From NCBI GenBank assembly GCA_947462095.1, contig CANHNQ010000014.1, positions 1-45,178 of the forward strand: a stretch of DNA of 45,178 nt, given 5' to 3'. This stretch comes from Gemmatimonadota bacterium (GTDB lineage Bacteria; Gemmatimonadota; Gemmatimonadetes; Gemmatimonadales; Gemmatimonadaceae). Positions within the stretch are counted from its first letter, which is position 1. Each line of letters starts with the position of its first letter. The notes beneath the pieces were generated by a model. That model made no database searches. It saw only the letters and a program-made list of their open reading frames with translations, and was not told the origin of the DNA. The position numbers were made by a program, and so were the translations under genes. Below are positions 9,107 to 17,977 of the stretch, in pieces.

Positions 9107-10417
9107 ATGTCCCTGCTCGTCATCGACGACGACGAGACCGTCCGCAGCACGCTGGTCGAATTCTTCGAGACGTTCGGCTACACCGCCCGAGGCGCGGCGA
9201 CCGCCACCGAAGGTCGGCGCCTGGCGGTTGAGCATGCCCCCGATGTGGTCCTGCTGGACTTGCGGCTCCCCGACGCCGACGGCGTACGAGCTCTGGAAGC
9301 CCTGCGCGCCGATGATCCCGAGCTCGCGGTCATCGTGCTCACCGGCTACGCCGACGTGCGGACCGCCGTCGCCGCCATGCAGCACGGCGCGGCCGATCTG
9401 CTGGAAAAACCGGTCGATCTCGACCTCTTGGCCGCTGCCGTCACCCGCGCCGCGGAGCGCGGGCGCCTGCGTCAGGAAGTCGCCGTGCTGCGGGCGCAGG
9501 GACGCACGCAGGCGACCCCCCCGGTGATGGCGCCGACCGTCTCCGACCTCATCGATCTGGCCGCCCGAAACCCCGACGCGCCGATCCTCCTGCAAGGAGA
9601 AACAGGCACGGGAAAGGGCTACATCGCCCGCCGGATTCATGATCGTTCGGTGAGGAACCAATCACCGTTCGTCGAAATCAACTGCGCCTCCCTCTCCTCC
9701 ACCTTTTTTGAGAGCGAGCTGTTCGGGCACGAACGAGGTGCCTTCACGGATGCCCGCCACGCCAAGCGTGGCCTGCTCGAGGTGGCCGGCCATGGCACCG
9801 TCTTTCTCGACGAAATCGCCGAATTGGGCCACGACGTGCAGCCGCGGCTCCTCAAGGTGCTCGAGGAGCGCACGTTCCGGCGCTTGGGGGGAACCACGGT
9901 GCTCCGCTCGACCGCCCGTGTGGTCGTGGCGACGCACCAGTCGCTGGCCGACGCGGTGGCCGAGAAACGGTTTCGAGCCGACCTCTACTACCGATTGCAG
10001 GTCCTCACGATCACGCTGCCGCCGCTCCGCGCACGACGGGACGAGATCCTTCCCATGGCGATGTCGATGCTCCCCCCTGGAAGTTCGCTGACGAACGAGG
10101 CAGAGGATGCGCTGGCCGGCTATCGCTGGCCCGGCAACATTCGGGAGCTCAAGAACACCATCTGGCGCGCCGCGATTCTGGCTGAAGGGCGCCCCATTGA
10201 GCCGAGGCATCTCGGGATCATCCAGCCGACGGAAGCACCGGCGGCCGCCGAGGTGGCGTCAGATGGGCCGCGCACGCTCGAGCAGGCCGAGCGTGAGGTC
10301 ATCCGCGAGGCACTGGCGTCCAGCGGCGGAAATCGCACGCACGCCGCACGCATCCTCGGGATCGCCCGCTCCACCCTGCTCGAGAAGTTGAAACGCTCCC
10401 CCGCCGACTTCGCCTAA
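9107..10417 (+). CDS. NtrC-family sigma54-dependent response regulator
   Basis: Receiver SLLVIDDDETVRS; AAA+ QGETGTGKGYIARRIHDRS; FGHERGAFTDA; HTH GGNRTHAARILGIARSTLLEKLKR. Start set at ATG 9107; the track ORF start at 8891 runs through the upstream kinase. Confidence 0.9.
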   Translation: MSLLVIDDDETVRSTLVEFFETFGYTARGAATATEGRRLAVEHAPDVVLLDLRLPDADGVRALEALRADDPELAVIVLTGYADVRTAVAAMQHGAADLLEKPVDLDLLAAAVTRAAERGRLRQEVAVLRAQGRTQATPPVMAPTVSDLIDLAARNPDAPILLQGETGTGKGYIARRIHDRSVRNQSPFVEINCASLSSTFFESELFGHERGAFTDARHAKRGLLEVAGHGTVFLDEIAELGHDVQPRLLKVLEERTFRRLGGTTVLRSTARVVVATHQSLADAVAEKRFRADLYYRLQVLTITLPPLRARRDEILPMAMSMLPPGSSLTNEAEDALAGYRWPGNIRELKNTIWRAAILAEGRPIEPRHLGIIQPTEAPAAAEVASDGPRTLEQAEREVIREALASSGGNRTHAARILGIARSTLLEKLKRSPADFA

Positions 10418-10598
10418 GGGGGCGCGCATCGGTCCGGATTCAGTGACCGAAATCCCGACACCTCGGCGGCCGACCGGCCGATTTTCCGACGGTCACGGCG
10501 AACAATCTTGTGACGCCAGTTCGCGGTAACGGCTTTCCCGGCAATGTCTTGCGCCATGCCACGGGATTCCGGCTCGCTTCTCGCGCTGACGGGAGCGC

Positions 10599-11012
10599 AT
10601 GACCAAGACGCCAGATACCATCAAGTCCGTGCTCATCGTTGAAGATGAGCAGTCGATCCGCGACATCCTCGTCGAACTGTTCGACGTCGAAGGGAACGCC
10701 GTCAGTTCGGCGGAGCTGCTCCCGGACGCGCTCGAAAAGCTGCGGACGCAGCGCTTCGATCTGGTCGTCACCGACCTCAGGCTGGGCGGCAAGCGCGACG
10801 GCGGCCTGCAGGTCATGGCGCTCGCCGGCATGCTGTCGCCGGATGCAATGGTCCTGGTGCTCACCGCGTACCCCGACGACTCGAACCGTCAGGCGTCGTT
10901 CCGCCTCGGCGCGCTCCATTTCCTCGAGAAGCCGGTCGACCTCGCCACGATCGCGCAGCACGCCACGACCGCTGGCGTCCGTTCGGCGTTCGCGCCGGCG
11001 ATCCCCGACTAG
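10599..11012 (+). CDS. Stand-alone response regulator receiver domain protein
   Basis: SVLIVEDEQSIRDILVELFDVEG...DLVVTDLRLGG...VLVLTAYP...LHFLEKPVD; no output domain. Confidence 0.85.
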   Translation: MTKTPDTIKSVLIVEDEQSIRDILVELFDVEGNAVSSAELLPDALEKLRTQRFDLVVTDLRLGGKRDGGLQVMALAGMLSPDAMVLVLTAYPDDSNRQASFRLGALHFLEKPVDLATIAQHATTAGVRSAFAPAIPD

Positions 11013-11113
11013 TTCATGGCGGCATGTCAGTCACGTCATCGTGGCTGATCCGAAACGGCGGTACCCCGGGGATGTCAGCGCACGGCCCCGATCCAGCGTA
11101 TATTGCCCTCCCC

Positions 11114-11659
11114 ATGGCCGAGTCTCCCGTCCCACTTCTGCGCGCTCACGCGCGACATGCCCCGTGGAATGCCCGCGGGCTCGCGGCGCATGCCGCCGCT
11201 CTGGTGGACTCTGCGGGAATGAAGCCCACCAATGCGTCAGCGCGGGCCATGCCCAGCGCGCGGGCGGTGCGCTTCTACGTTGCCAATGGGCTCCTCGATC
11301 GACCGGAGGGTGCCGGCACCGCCGCCACCTACGGCTATCGGCATCTGCTGCAGCTGCTCGCGATCAAGATCCGCCAGCGCGAAGGGCAGACGCTCGACGC
11401 GATCAAGAAGGAAATGCGGGAAGTCACCGGCGACGCGCTCGAACGGCGGGTCGCCGCCTCGCTCGCGCCGGCGCTCGCACTGCAGATGGACTCCAGTGCG
11501 CCCACACAGAACGGAGTGGCCAGCTGGCGACATGTGCCCATCGCCGATGGCGTCGAGTTGCACGTGCGGGACGATTCTCCCGCCGCCCGCGACGACTTGC
11601 TCGTCGCGCTGCGCGACCTGCTTCGGAGCACACTCGGCCGGAACGATTTCGGGACCTGA
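11114..11659 (+). CDS. MerR-family transcriptional regulator
   Basis: SARAVRFYVANGLLDRPEGAGTAATYGYRHLLQLLAIKIRQREGQTLDAIKKEM resembles the MerR winged-helix domain. Confidence 0.75.
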   Translation: MAESPVPLLRAHARHAPWNARGLAAHAAALVDSAGMKPTNASARAMPSARAVRFYVANGLLDRPEGAGTAATYGYRHLLQLLAIKIRQREGQTLDAIKKEMREVTGDALERRVAASLAPALALQMDSSAPTQNGVASWRHVPIADGVELHVRDDSPAARDDLLVALRDLLRSTLGRNDFGT

Positions 11660-11796
11660 TGCACGACGCGCGTCGTTGATCCGACGGCATGGCACGGTTC
11701 GTCCTCCCGCTGTATCCAATTCCACTGCGTCATCTCCGCGTCGCGTGATGCCCGCCCGGGCATCGCACCGAGCGGTGTCTTCTTTCGTGTGTACTC

Positions 11797-13404
11797 ATGG
11801 CATATCGCGTTCTCGTTACCGACGATGTCGATCCGGAAGGACTCGCCCTGCTCGCGGCAGAGCCCGAGCTGCTCGTCGATGAGGTCCCCACGCTGCCCAA
11901 GGACGAACTGCTGCAGCGCATCGGGGAGTACGACGCGATCGTCGGTCGCAGCGCCACGCGGATCTCTGCCGAACTGCTGCGCGCCGCCAAGAAGCTGCGC
12001 GTGGTGGGTCGGGCCGGCGTCGGCGTCGACAACATCGCGCTCGATGTCGCCACCGAACTTGGCGTGGCCATCATCAACGCACCGGCGGGCAACACGGTGG
12101 CCGTGGCCGAGCTGTTTTTCGGCGCGGTGATCGGCCTGCTGCGACAGCTGCCCGCCGCCGCCGTGTCCATGCAGAACGGCGTGTGGGATCGCTCCAAGCT
12201 CATGGGTCGCGAACTCAAGGGGAAAACGCTCGGCATCGTCGGGCTTGGCCGCATCGGTAGCGAAGTCGCGACGCGCGCCCACGCCTTCGGCATGACGGTG
12301 GTGGCCTTCGATCCGTACATCGCCGACGAGCGCTTCACGGCCTTGCGCGTCCGTCGTGCGCCATCACTGGATGCGTTGATCGGCGAGAGCAACATCCTCA
12401 CGATGCACGTGCCGCTCAACGACGAAACGCGGGGCATGATCGGCAAGCGGGAACTCGGCCGGCTGCCAGCCCGCTCGATCGTGGTCAACATGGCCCGCGG
12501 CGGCATCATCGACGAGACGGCCCTGCTGGCGGCGCTCGAGGCCGATCAACTGCGCGGCGCCGTGCTCGACGTGTTCACCGTCGAGCCGCTCGCGGCGGAC
12601 GCCCCGTTGCGCACCGCGCCGAACCTGCTGCTGACGCCGCACCTCGGTGCCAATACCGTCGAAGCGCAACGCAACGTGTCGCGCGATGTGTGTCTCGCGG
12701 TCCGCGATGCGCTGCTGCACAACGACCTCTCGAAGTCGATCAACGTGGCCGGCGGTTCGGGTGAATGGAGCGACCTGCAGCCGGCCATGCTGGTGGCGCG
12801 CCGCGCCGCGGCCGTGGCCCGCGCCGTGCTCGCCGATCAGGGGATGCGCGCCGTGCGCCGACTCGCCCTGCGCATCGGCCCCGATCTCGCGCATGGTGCC
12901 GGTCCGTTGCTGGCCGCCGCCGCGGCTGGCGTGCTCGAAGGCGTGATCGAAACGGATCGACTCAATCTCATCAACGCGCGCAGCCTCGCCGACGCGCGTG
13001 GCCTCGAACTCTCCGTCGGGGAATCCAGTGAACTCGGACACCCGCGCGCCATCGAAGTGGCGCTCGCCGGCGGGATGCAGCAGCTGGCGGTCGCCGGTGT
13101 GGCGCCGGAAGACAGCACACCACGTCTCACGCGCATCGGCCAGTTCCACGTCGATGTGAATCCACGACAGACGCTGCTGATTCTCACGAATCACGACGTC
13201 CCCGGTGTCATCGGCCGCGTCGGCACGCTGCTGGGTGAGCGTCAGGTCAACATCGCTGAGTATCATCAGGCGCGACTGGCACAGGGCGGCGACGCGCTTG
13301 CCGCCATCTCGGTCGACGGCACCGTCAGCGAAGAGACGCGCCGGGCACTGCTGGACCTGCCGGATGTGCTGACCGCGAGCGTCGCACACTTCGGCGCCGA
13401 ATAG
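11797..13404 (+). CDS. serA: D-3-phosphoglycerate dehydrogenase, long form with C-terminal ACT-like domain
   Basis: YRVLVTDDVDPEGL, GRAGVGVDNIALDVATELGVAIINAPAGNTVAVAE, LGIVGLGRIGSEVA, C-terminal ILTNHDVPGVIGRVGTLLGERQVNIAEYHQAR. Confidence 0.95.
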   Translation: MAYRVLVTDDVDPEGLALLAAEPELLVDEVPTLPKDELLQRIGEYDAIVGRSATRISAELLRAAKKLRVVGRAGVGVDNIALDVATELGVAIINAPAGNTVAVAELFFGAVIGLLRQLPAAAVSMQNGVWDRSKLMGRELKGKTLGIVGLGRIGSEVATRAHAFGMTVVAFDPYIADERFTALRVRRAPSLDALIGESNILTMHVPLNDETRGMIGKRELGRLPARSIVVNMARGGIIDETALLAALEADQLRGAVLDVFTVEPLAADAPLRTAPNLLLTPHLGANTVEAQRNVSRDVCLAVRDALLHNDLSKSINVAGGSGEWSDLQPAMLVARRAAAVARAVLADQGMRAVRRLALRIGPDLAHGAGPLLAAAAAGVLEGVIETDRLNLINARSLADARGLELSVGESSELGHPRAIEVALAGGMQQLAVAGVAPEDSTPRLTRIGQFHVDVNPRQTLLILTNHDVPGVIGRVGTLLGERQVNIAEYHQARLAQGGDALAAISVDGTVSEETRRALLDLPDVLTASVAHFGAE

Positions 13405-13416
13405 GCGCGTCACGCG

Positions 13417-14808
13417 ATGACTAGCGCCAGCGCCATCACGACCGTCGATCTCGACATCCGCCGGACCTTTGCACGCGACGCCTCGGGACTCGAAATGATT
13501 CCCGATGCCGTGGCCCGGCCGACCAACATTGAAGAAGTCGCGGACCTGCTGCGCGAGGCCACCTCCTCGCGCACCGCGGTCACGCCGGCGGGATGGCAGT
13601 CGAGCACCACCGGGGCGTCGATTACCGATCATGGGCTCCTCCTGTCGTTGCGTGGGCTGGCCACGATCGGCGACGTGGATACCGACCAGCGCTGCATTCG
13701 CGTTGGGCCTGGGGCGATCGTGGCCGATGTACGACGCGCGGCCGAAGCGGCTGGCCTGCTCTTCACCCCCGATCCCACCAGCGAGGAAGAGTCCACGATC
13801 GGCGGCGCGATCGCCTGCAACGCATCGGGGGCCCGCTCACTGCGCTACGGTGCCACCGGGGCGCACGTGCGTGCCCTCACGGTCCTGCTGGCCAGCGGCG
13901 AGCGACTCGACCTGCGCCGCCCGCAACTCGAAAAGAACACCGTCGGCTATCCGATCACCCACGATCCGGTAGAGTGGTTTGTGGGTAGCGAGGGCACCCT
14001 CGGCGTGGTGGTGGAGGCAGAGCTCGCACTCCATACCCTCCCGGCTCAGGTGCTGGGCCTCATGGTGCCGTTCGAGCATGAACGCGATGCGCTCGCATTC
14101 GTCGTGTCCGCCCGTCGCTCCGCCGCAGTACATCCGCGCTGTCTCGAGTTCTTCGATCGGGGCGCCATGGACATCGCGCGGGTGGCGGACGGCAGCACCG
14201 GCTGGGCCACCACCGCCACGGCCATGGTCTATGTCGAAGAGACCGGGGCCGACGAGTCGCACCCCGAGGATGAGCTGCCGCTCGAAGCGTGGCTCGAACT
14301 CGCCGACGCGCACGCCGCACTCAGCGCCGACATTCGCGTGTACGATTCCGCCACCGCCCTGCGCGAGGCGCGTCACCTGCGTCACGCCGTACCGGCCACC
14401 ATGAACGAGCGTGGGGCCGCCCGACGACCGTTCGGCGGTCGCAAGGTCAGCACCGACTGGGCCGTCCCGTATCCGCGGCTCGCCGAGGCGCTGCACATCG
14501 CCCGGCGTTTTGCCGCCGACGCCGGCATCAACGCGGGGATCGCCTATGGGCACGCCGGCAACGGCCATCCGCATCAGAACTTCATCGCACAGGATGCCGA
14601 TGACCTGCATCGCATCGAGCGCGTGGTGGAGGCCACCCTGCGCGAAGTGATCGCCATGGGTGGAACCGTGGCCGCGGAGCACGGCATCGGCAAACTCAAA
14701 CGCCGGTGGCTGCCGATGCAGGCCAGCGAGGCGCAACGGCGCGTGATGCACGCCATCAAGCGTGAGTTCGATCCCCTTGGCCTGCTGGCGCAAGGCAACG
14801 TGCTGTGA
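13417..14808 (+). CDS. FAD-binding oxidoreductase (GlcD / D-lactate / D-2-hydroxyacid dehydrogenase family)
   Basis: GAIVADVRRAAEAAGLLFTPDPTSEEESTIGGAIACNASGARSLRYG; C-terminal GHAGNGHPHQNF...GTVAAEHGIGKLKRRWL. Confidence 0.88.
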   Translation: MTSASAITTVDLDIRRTFARDASGLEMIPDAVARPTNIEEVADLLREATSSRTAVTPAGWQSSTTGASITDHGLLLSLRGLATIGDVDTDQRCIRVGPGAIVADVRRAAEAAGLLFTPDPTSEEESTIGGAIACNASGARSLRYGATGAHVRALTVLLASGERLDLRRPQLEKNTVGYPITHDPVEWFVGSEGTLGVVVEAELALHTLPAQVLGLMVPFEHERDALAFVVSARRSAAVHPRCLEFFDRGAMDIARVADGSTGWATTATAMVYVEETGADESHPEDELPLEAWLELADAHAALSADIRVYDSATALREARHLRHAVPATMNERGAARRPFGGRKVSTDWAVPYPRLAEALHIARRFAADAGINAGIAYGHAGNGHPHQNFIAQDADDLHRIERVVEATLREVIAMGGTVAAEHGIGKLKRRWLPMQASEAQRRVMHAIKREFDPLGLLAQGNVL

Positions 14809-15503
14809 ACAGCACCATGCCCCCGCTGTCAGTGGATGTCCGGCGCCCGCGATTCAAGTCGGTCATTTTCGATGTCGACTCCACGGTGTGCGCGATTGAG
14901 GGAATCGACTGGCTGGCCGCACGCCGCGATCCGGAGATCGCACGTGAAAGCGAAGCGCTGACGGCACAGGCCATGGCCGGCGACATCCCGATCGAGGCGG
15001 TATATACCCGGCGCCTCGAGCGCATCCGTCCAACCGCCGGCGAATTGATCGCGCTGGCCGATGCCTATCGCGAGTCGGTGCAACCCGGCGCGCAGGAGCT
15101 CATCCCGGCGCTGCAGCGCGCCGGCTGTCAGGTGCATCTGCTCAGCGGCGGACTGCGGATCGCGATCGTGCCGATCGCCATACAACTGGGCGTGCCCGCC
15201 GACCGGGTCCATGCCGTCGCGGTGACCCGCGACGCCGACGGCACCATGAGTCTGCTCGATGGCGATCAGCCGCTCGCCACGCAGCGCGGCAAGCCGCTCA
15301 CCGTGCAGCGTCTCGCCCTGCCGAAGCCTACGGTGATGATTGGCGACGGCTCCACCGATGCGGCCGTGCGCGGCGTCGTCACCGAGTTCATTGCGTACAC
15401 CGGTGTCGCGCGACGCGAGAGTGTCGTGACCGTGGCGGATGCCGAAGCCGACAGCTTCGCCGCGCTGTATCCGTTGCTCTTTTTCCCGGCATCCTCCAGG
15501 TAA
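14805..15503 (+). CDS. serB: HAD-family phosphoserine phosphatase-like protein
   Basis: VIFDVDSTVCAIEGIDWLA, LLSGGLRIAIVPIA, MIGDGSTDAA motifs; inside a serine gene cluster. GTG start overlaps the upstream stop by 4 nt. Confidence 0.8.
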   Translation: MNSTMPPLSVDVRRPRFKSVIFDVDSTVCAIEGIDWLAARRDPEIARESEALTAQAMAGDIPIEAVYTRRLERIRPTAGELIALADAYRESVQPGAQELIPALQRAGCQVHLLSGGLRIAIVPIAIQLGVPADRVHAVAVTRDADGTMSLLDGDQPLATQRGKPLTVQRLALPKPTVMIGDGSTDAAVRGVVTEFIAYTGVARRESVVTVADAEADSFAALYPLLFFPASSR

Positions 15504-15509
15504 GACGCC

Positions 15510-16610
15510 ATGTCCGACTTCGGTACCTTCTTCCTTCCCGGACCCACCGAGGTGCGACAGGACGTCCTCGAGGCGATGCTGGCGCCGATGCTGCCGCACC
15601 GCGGCGCGGTGTTCGAGGCGCTGTTCGGACGCCTTCAGGATGGGCTGCGTCCGATCTTCCGGACGACCCGCCCGGTGTACGTGTCGAGTTCGTCCGCGAC
15701 CGGACTCATGGAGGCAGCAATTCGATGCGCGGCACCGGGGCCGATCTTGTCGATGGTCAACGGCGCGTTCAGTGAGCGGTTCGCGAACATCGCGCTGGCC
15801 TGTGGCCGTGACACGCGCGTGGTCGGCGGCGACTGGCATCACGCCGTGCCGCTCGACGTCGTCGAGAGTGCGCTGCGCGAACGCCGCTTCTCGGCCATCA
15901 CGGTGGTTCATTCCGAAACGAGCACGGGCACCCTCACCGCGTTGCCGGAACTCGCGGCCCTCGCGCATCGCTACGGCGCGGCGGTGCTGGTCGACTCGGT
16001 CACCGGACTCGGTGGCGTGCCCGTCGAAACCGATGCGTGGGACCTCGACTTCGTACTCACCGGTTCGCAGAAGGCGCTTGCGTTGCCACCCGGTCTCGCC
16101 TTCGGCGTGGCGTCCGCGCGCTACATCGAGCTCGCCAGCCAGGCCACCGCGCGTGGCCTGTACTTCGACCTGGTTGAATTCGAGGAGTTCGTCCACAAGA
16201 ACCAGACGCCAAGCACCCCGGCGATCTCGCTGCTGTACGCTACGGCGGTGCAGGGTGAGCACATCGCGCGCGAAACCATCGAAGCCCGCTGGGCACGCCA
16301 CACAGCGATGGCGGAGATGACGCACGCCTGGGTGCGGCGCCTGCGCGATGACACGGGCCAACCGTTCTGCGTGTACGCGCCGGAGCATGCGCGCAGCAGC
16401 ACCGTCACCGCGATCGCGTTGCCCCCGACACTGAAAGGCGACGACATCGTGAAGGGTGTGGCGACGCGCGGCTTCGTGATCGGCGGCGGCTACGGCAAAC
16501 TCAAGAGCAGTACGTTCCGCATCGGCCACATGGGCGACCACACCCCCGACCGACTCGCGCTCTGCCTCGACGCGACGGCCGATACCATTCGCGAGCTGCT
16601 GGCGAAGTAG
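15510..16610 (+). CDS. Class V aminotransferase (phosphoserine / alanine-glyoxylate aminotransferase family)
   Basis: FFLPGPTEVRQDVLEAM, VHSETSTGTLTALPELAALAHRYGAAVLVDSVTGLGGVPVETDAWDLDFVLTGSQKALALPPGLAF. Confidence 0.85.
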   Translation: MSDFGTFFLPGPTEVRQDVLEAMLAPMLPHRGAVFEALFGRLQDGLRPIFRTTRPVYVSSSSATGLMEAAIRCAAPGPILSMVNGAFSERFANIALACGRDTRVVGGDWHHAVPLDVVESALRERRFSAITVVHSETSTGTLTALPELAALAHRYGAAVLVDSVTGLGGVPVETDAWDLDFVLTGSQKALALPPGLAFGVASARYIELASQATARGLYFDLVEFEEFVHKNQTPSTPAISLLYATAVQGEHIARETIEARWARHTAMAEMTHAWVRRLRDDTGQPFCVYAPEHARSSTVTAIALPPTLKGDDIVKGVATRGFVIGGGYGKLKSSTFRIGHMGDHTPDRLALCLDATADTIRELLAK

Positions 16611-16615
16611 TTCGC

Positions 16616-16730
16616 TGCGGCAACGGCAACCGCAACGGCCAGAACACGGATCAGCAAACGGCGCTTTGTTGCTGAGCCGTGTTGTTTCCGTCTCTCCGTG
16701 TACTCCGTGTTCTGGCGGTTGGCGTTCGTA
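16616..16730. repeat. Family 1 modular inverted repeat, element A
   Basis: CGGCAA/CCGCAA hexamers, CCAGAACACGG (16639-16649) pairing with CCGTGTTCTGG (16705-16715), inner CAGCAA/TTGCTG stem. Confidence 0.8.
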
Positions 16731-16771
16731 GTTGGTTTTGGGCAGGTGCGGTGTGATTTCAGGGCGGCCGG

Positions 16772-16978
16772 GTGCCCGCGGCGCGCGCCGCGCAGGGAAG
16801 CTTCGGGGACGTCGGCTCCGTGGGCGCGCGGCCGGAAGGCGCGCCGAAGGGGAAAGACGCCTATGCCGCGGCCAACTTCGCGAGTATGGGCGACACGTCG
16901 GAGTACGTGGATCGTGAGTCGGTGGCCGATGTCATCACCTGTCTCGCCAGTTCGCTGGCACGGAATGTCTCCGGATAG
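16772..16978 (+). pseudogene. Possible remnant of a short-chain dehydrogenase/reductase C-terminus
   Basis: Translation ends ...DTSEYVDRESVADVITCLASSLARNVSG, resembling the C-terminal SDR segment; no Rossmann N-terminus or catalytic YxxxK is present upstream. Confidence 0.45.
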
Positions 16979-17036
16979 GTCATAACGCTGGCGTAGACTG
17001 GCGCCCGTCCCGTCGAGCGGACAGCTTTCTCCTTCG

Positions 17037-17894
17037 ATGACACTCGCTGCACGCAGGCGCCCGGCCGTGCGCGGGGTGATCCTCGATCGTTCTCTCGAGG
17101 AACTCCCGCTCTTTCGCCTGAGCGATTCCGCCGACGATACGCCCGTGTCGTTCTCCACGGAGAACGGTGGGCGGTGGCGCGTCATCCCCGCTCCCGGCGA
17201 CCGGCTCCCCGGCACGTTCGATCAGGACGTCTACGTCGAGCTGCTGCACCGCTACAATGAGGCCGGGTCACCGGCCGATGGCGTGGTCACCTTTACGCTC
17301 CACGCCTTTTTGCGCTCCATGGGCCGTCGTGCCGATGGACGCACCTATGAGCAGCTGCGCGCCGCCCTGTCGCGTCTCGAACGGACCACGCTCGAATCAG
17401 TCGGCGCCTACTGGTCGGCGCAGTCGGCGCTCGAGGACATCAGCTTCACCGTGCTCAGTACGGTGTCGGTGCAACGGCGGCGCGTGGCCGATCGTGAACA
17501 GCTGCACCTGTTCGGTAATCTCGCGGCCGGTGAACCCGGCGATGCCCGCGTGACCTTGTCCGCCACCCTGCGCGCCAATCTGGTCGCGCGTCACACGATC
17601 ACGCTGTCGGCGGCGCGCTATCATGCGCTCTCCTCCCCCGTCGCCCGGCGCCTGTACCGTATCCTGGAAGTCGCCCGCTCCGATGGTCGGCTCTCCTGGC
17701 GCGTCCCCCTGGAACGGCTGGCCGAGCAGCTTCCGCTCACCCAGCGCTATCCCTCGCATCTCCAGCGCGTCCTGCAGCCGGCGCACGAAATGCTGCTGAG
17801 CGCCGGGTTGGTCCGGGACATCGCCGTTCGTCAGTACGATCGGGTCTGGAGCGTGGACTATGTCCTCGGCTCCCGCCCGCGTGAAGAGGCCTGA
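17037..17894 (+). CDS. Plasmid-type replication initiator (RepA/RPA-like) protein
   Basis: EELPLFRLSDSADDTPVSFSTENGGRWRVIPAPGDRLPGTFDQDVYVELLHRYNEAG, then a winged-helix-like region; resembles the Replication initiator protein A family. Assigned by eye. Confidence 0.65.
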   Translation: MTLAARRRPAVRGVILDRSLEELPLFRLSDSADDTPVSFSTENGGRWRVIPAPGDRLPGTFDQDVYVELLHRYNEAGSPADGVVTFTLHAFLRSMGRRADGRTYEQLRAALSRLERTTLESVGAYWSAQSALEDISFTVLSTVSVQRRRVADREQLHLFGNLAAGEPGDARVTLSATLRANLVARHTITLSAARYHALSSPVARRLYRILEVARSDGRLSWRVPLERLAEQLPLTQRYPSHLQRVLQPAHEMLLSAGLVRDIAVRQYDRVWSVDYVLGSRPREEA

Positions 17895-17977
17895 CCCCCG
17901 CGCACCGGAACAGCGGCTGTCGGCAGGCGTACGTATTCTAGAGAGTTCTTTCCGGTCCCTCCTTTGAGAGCAGCCGC

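Noticed and set aside
10540-10560. Possible sigma54 -24/-12 promoter (CGGCAATGTCTTGC) before the lone receiver gene
   Set aside because: GG-to-GC spacing is 9 nt, not 10, and the flanks match the consensus poorly.
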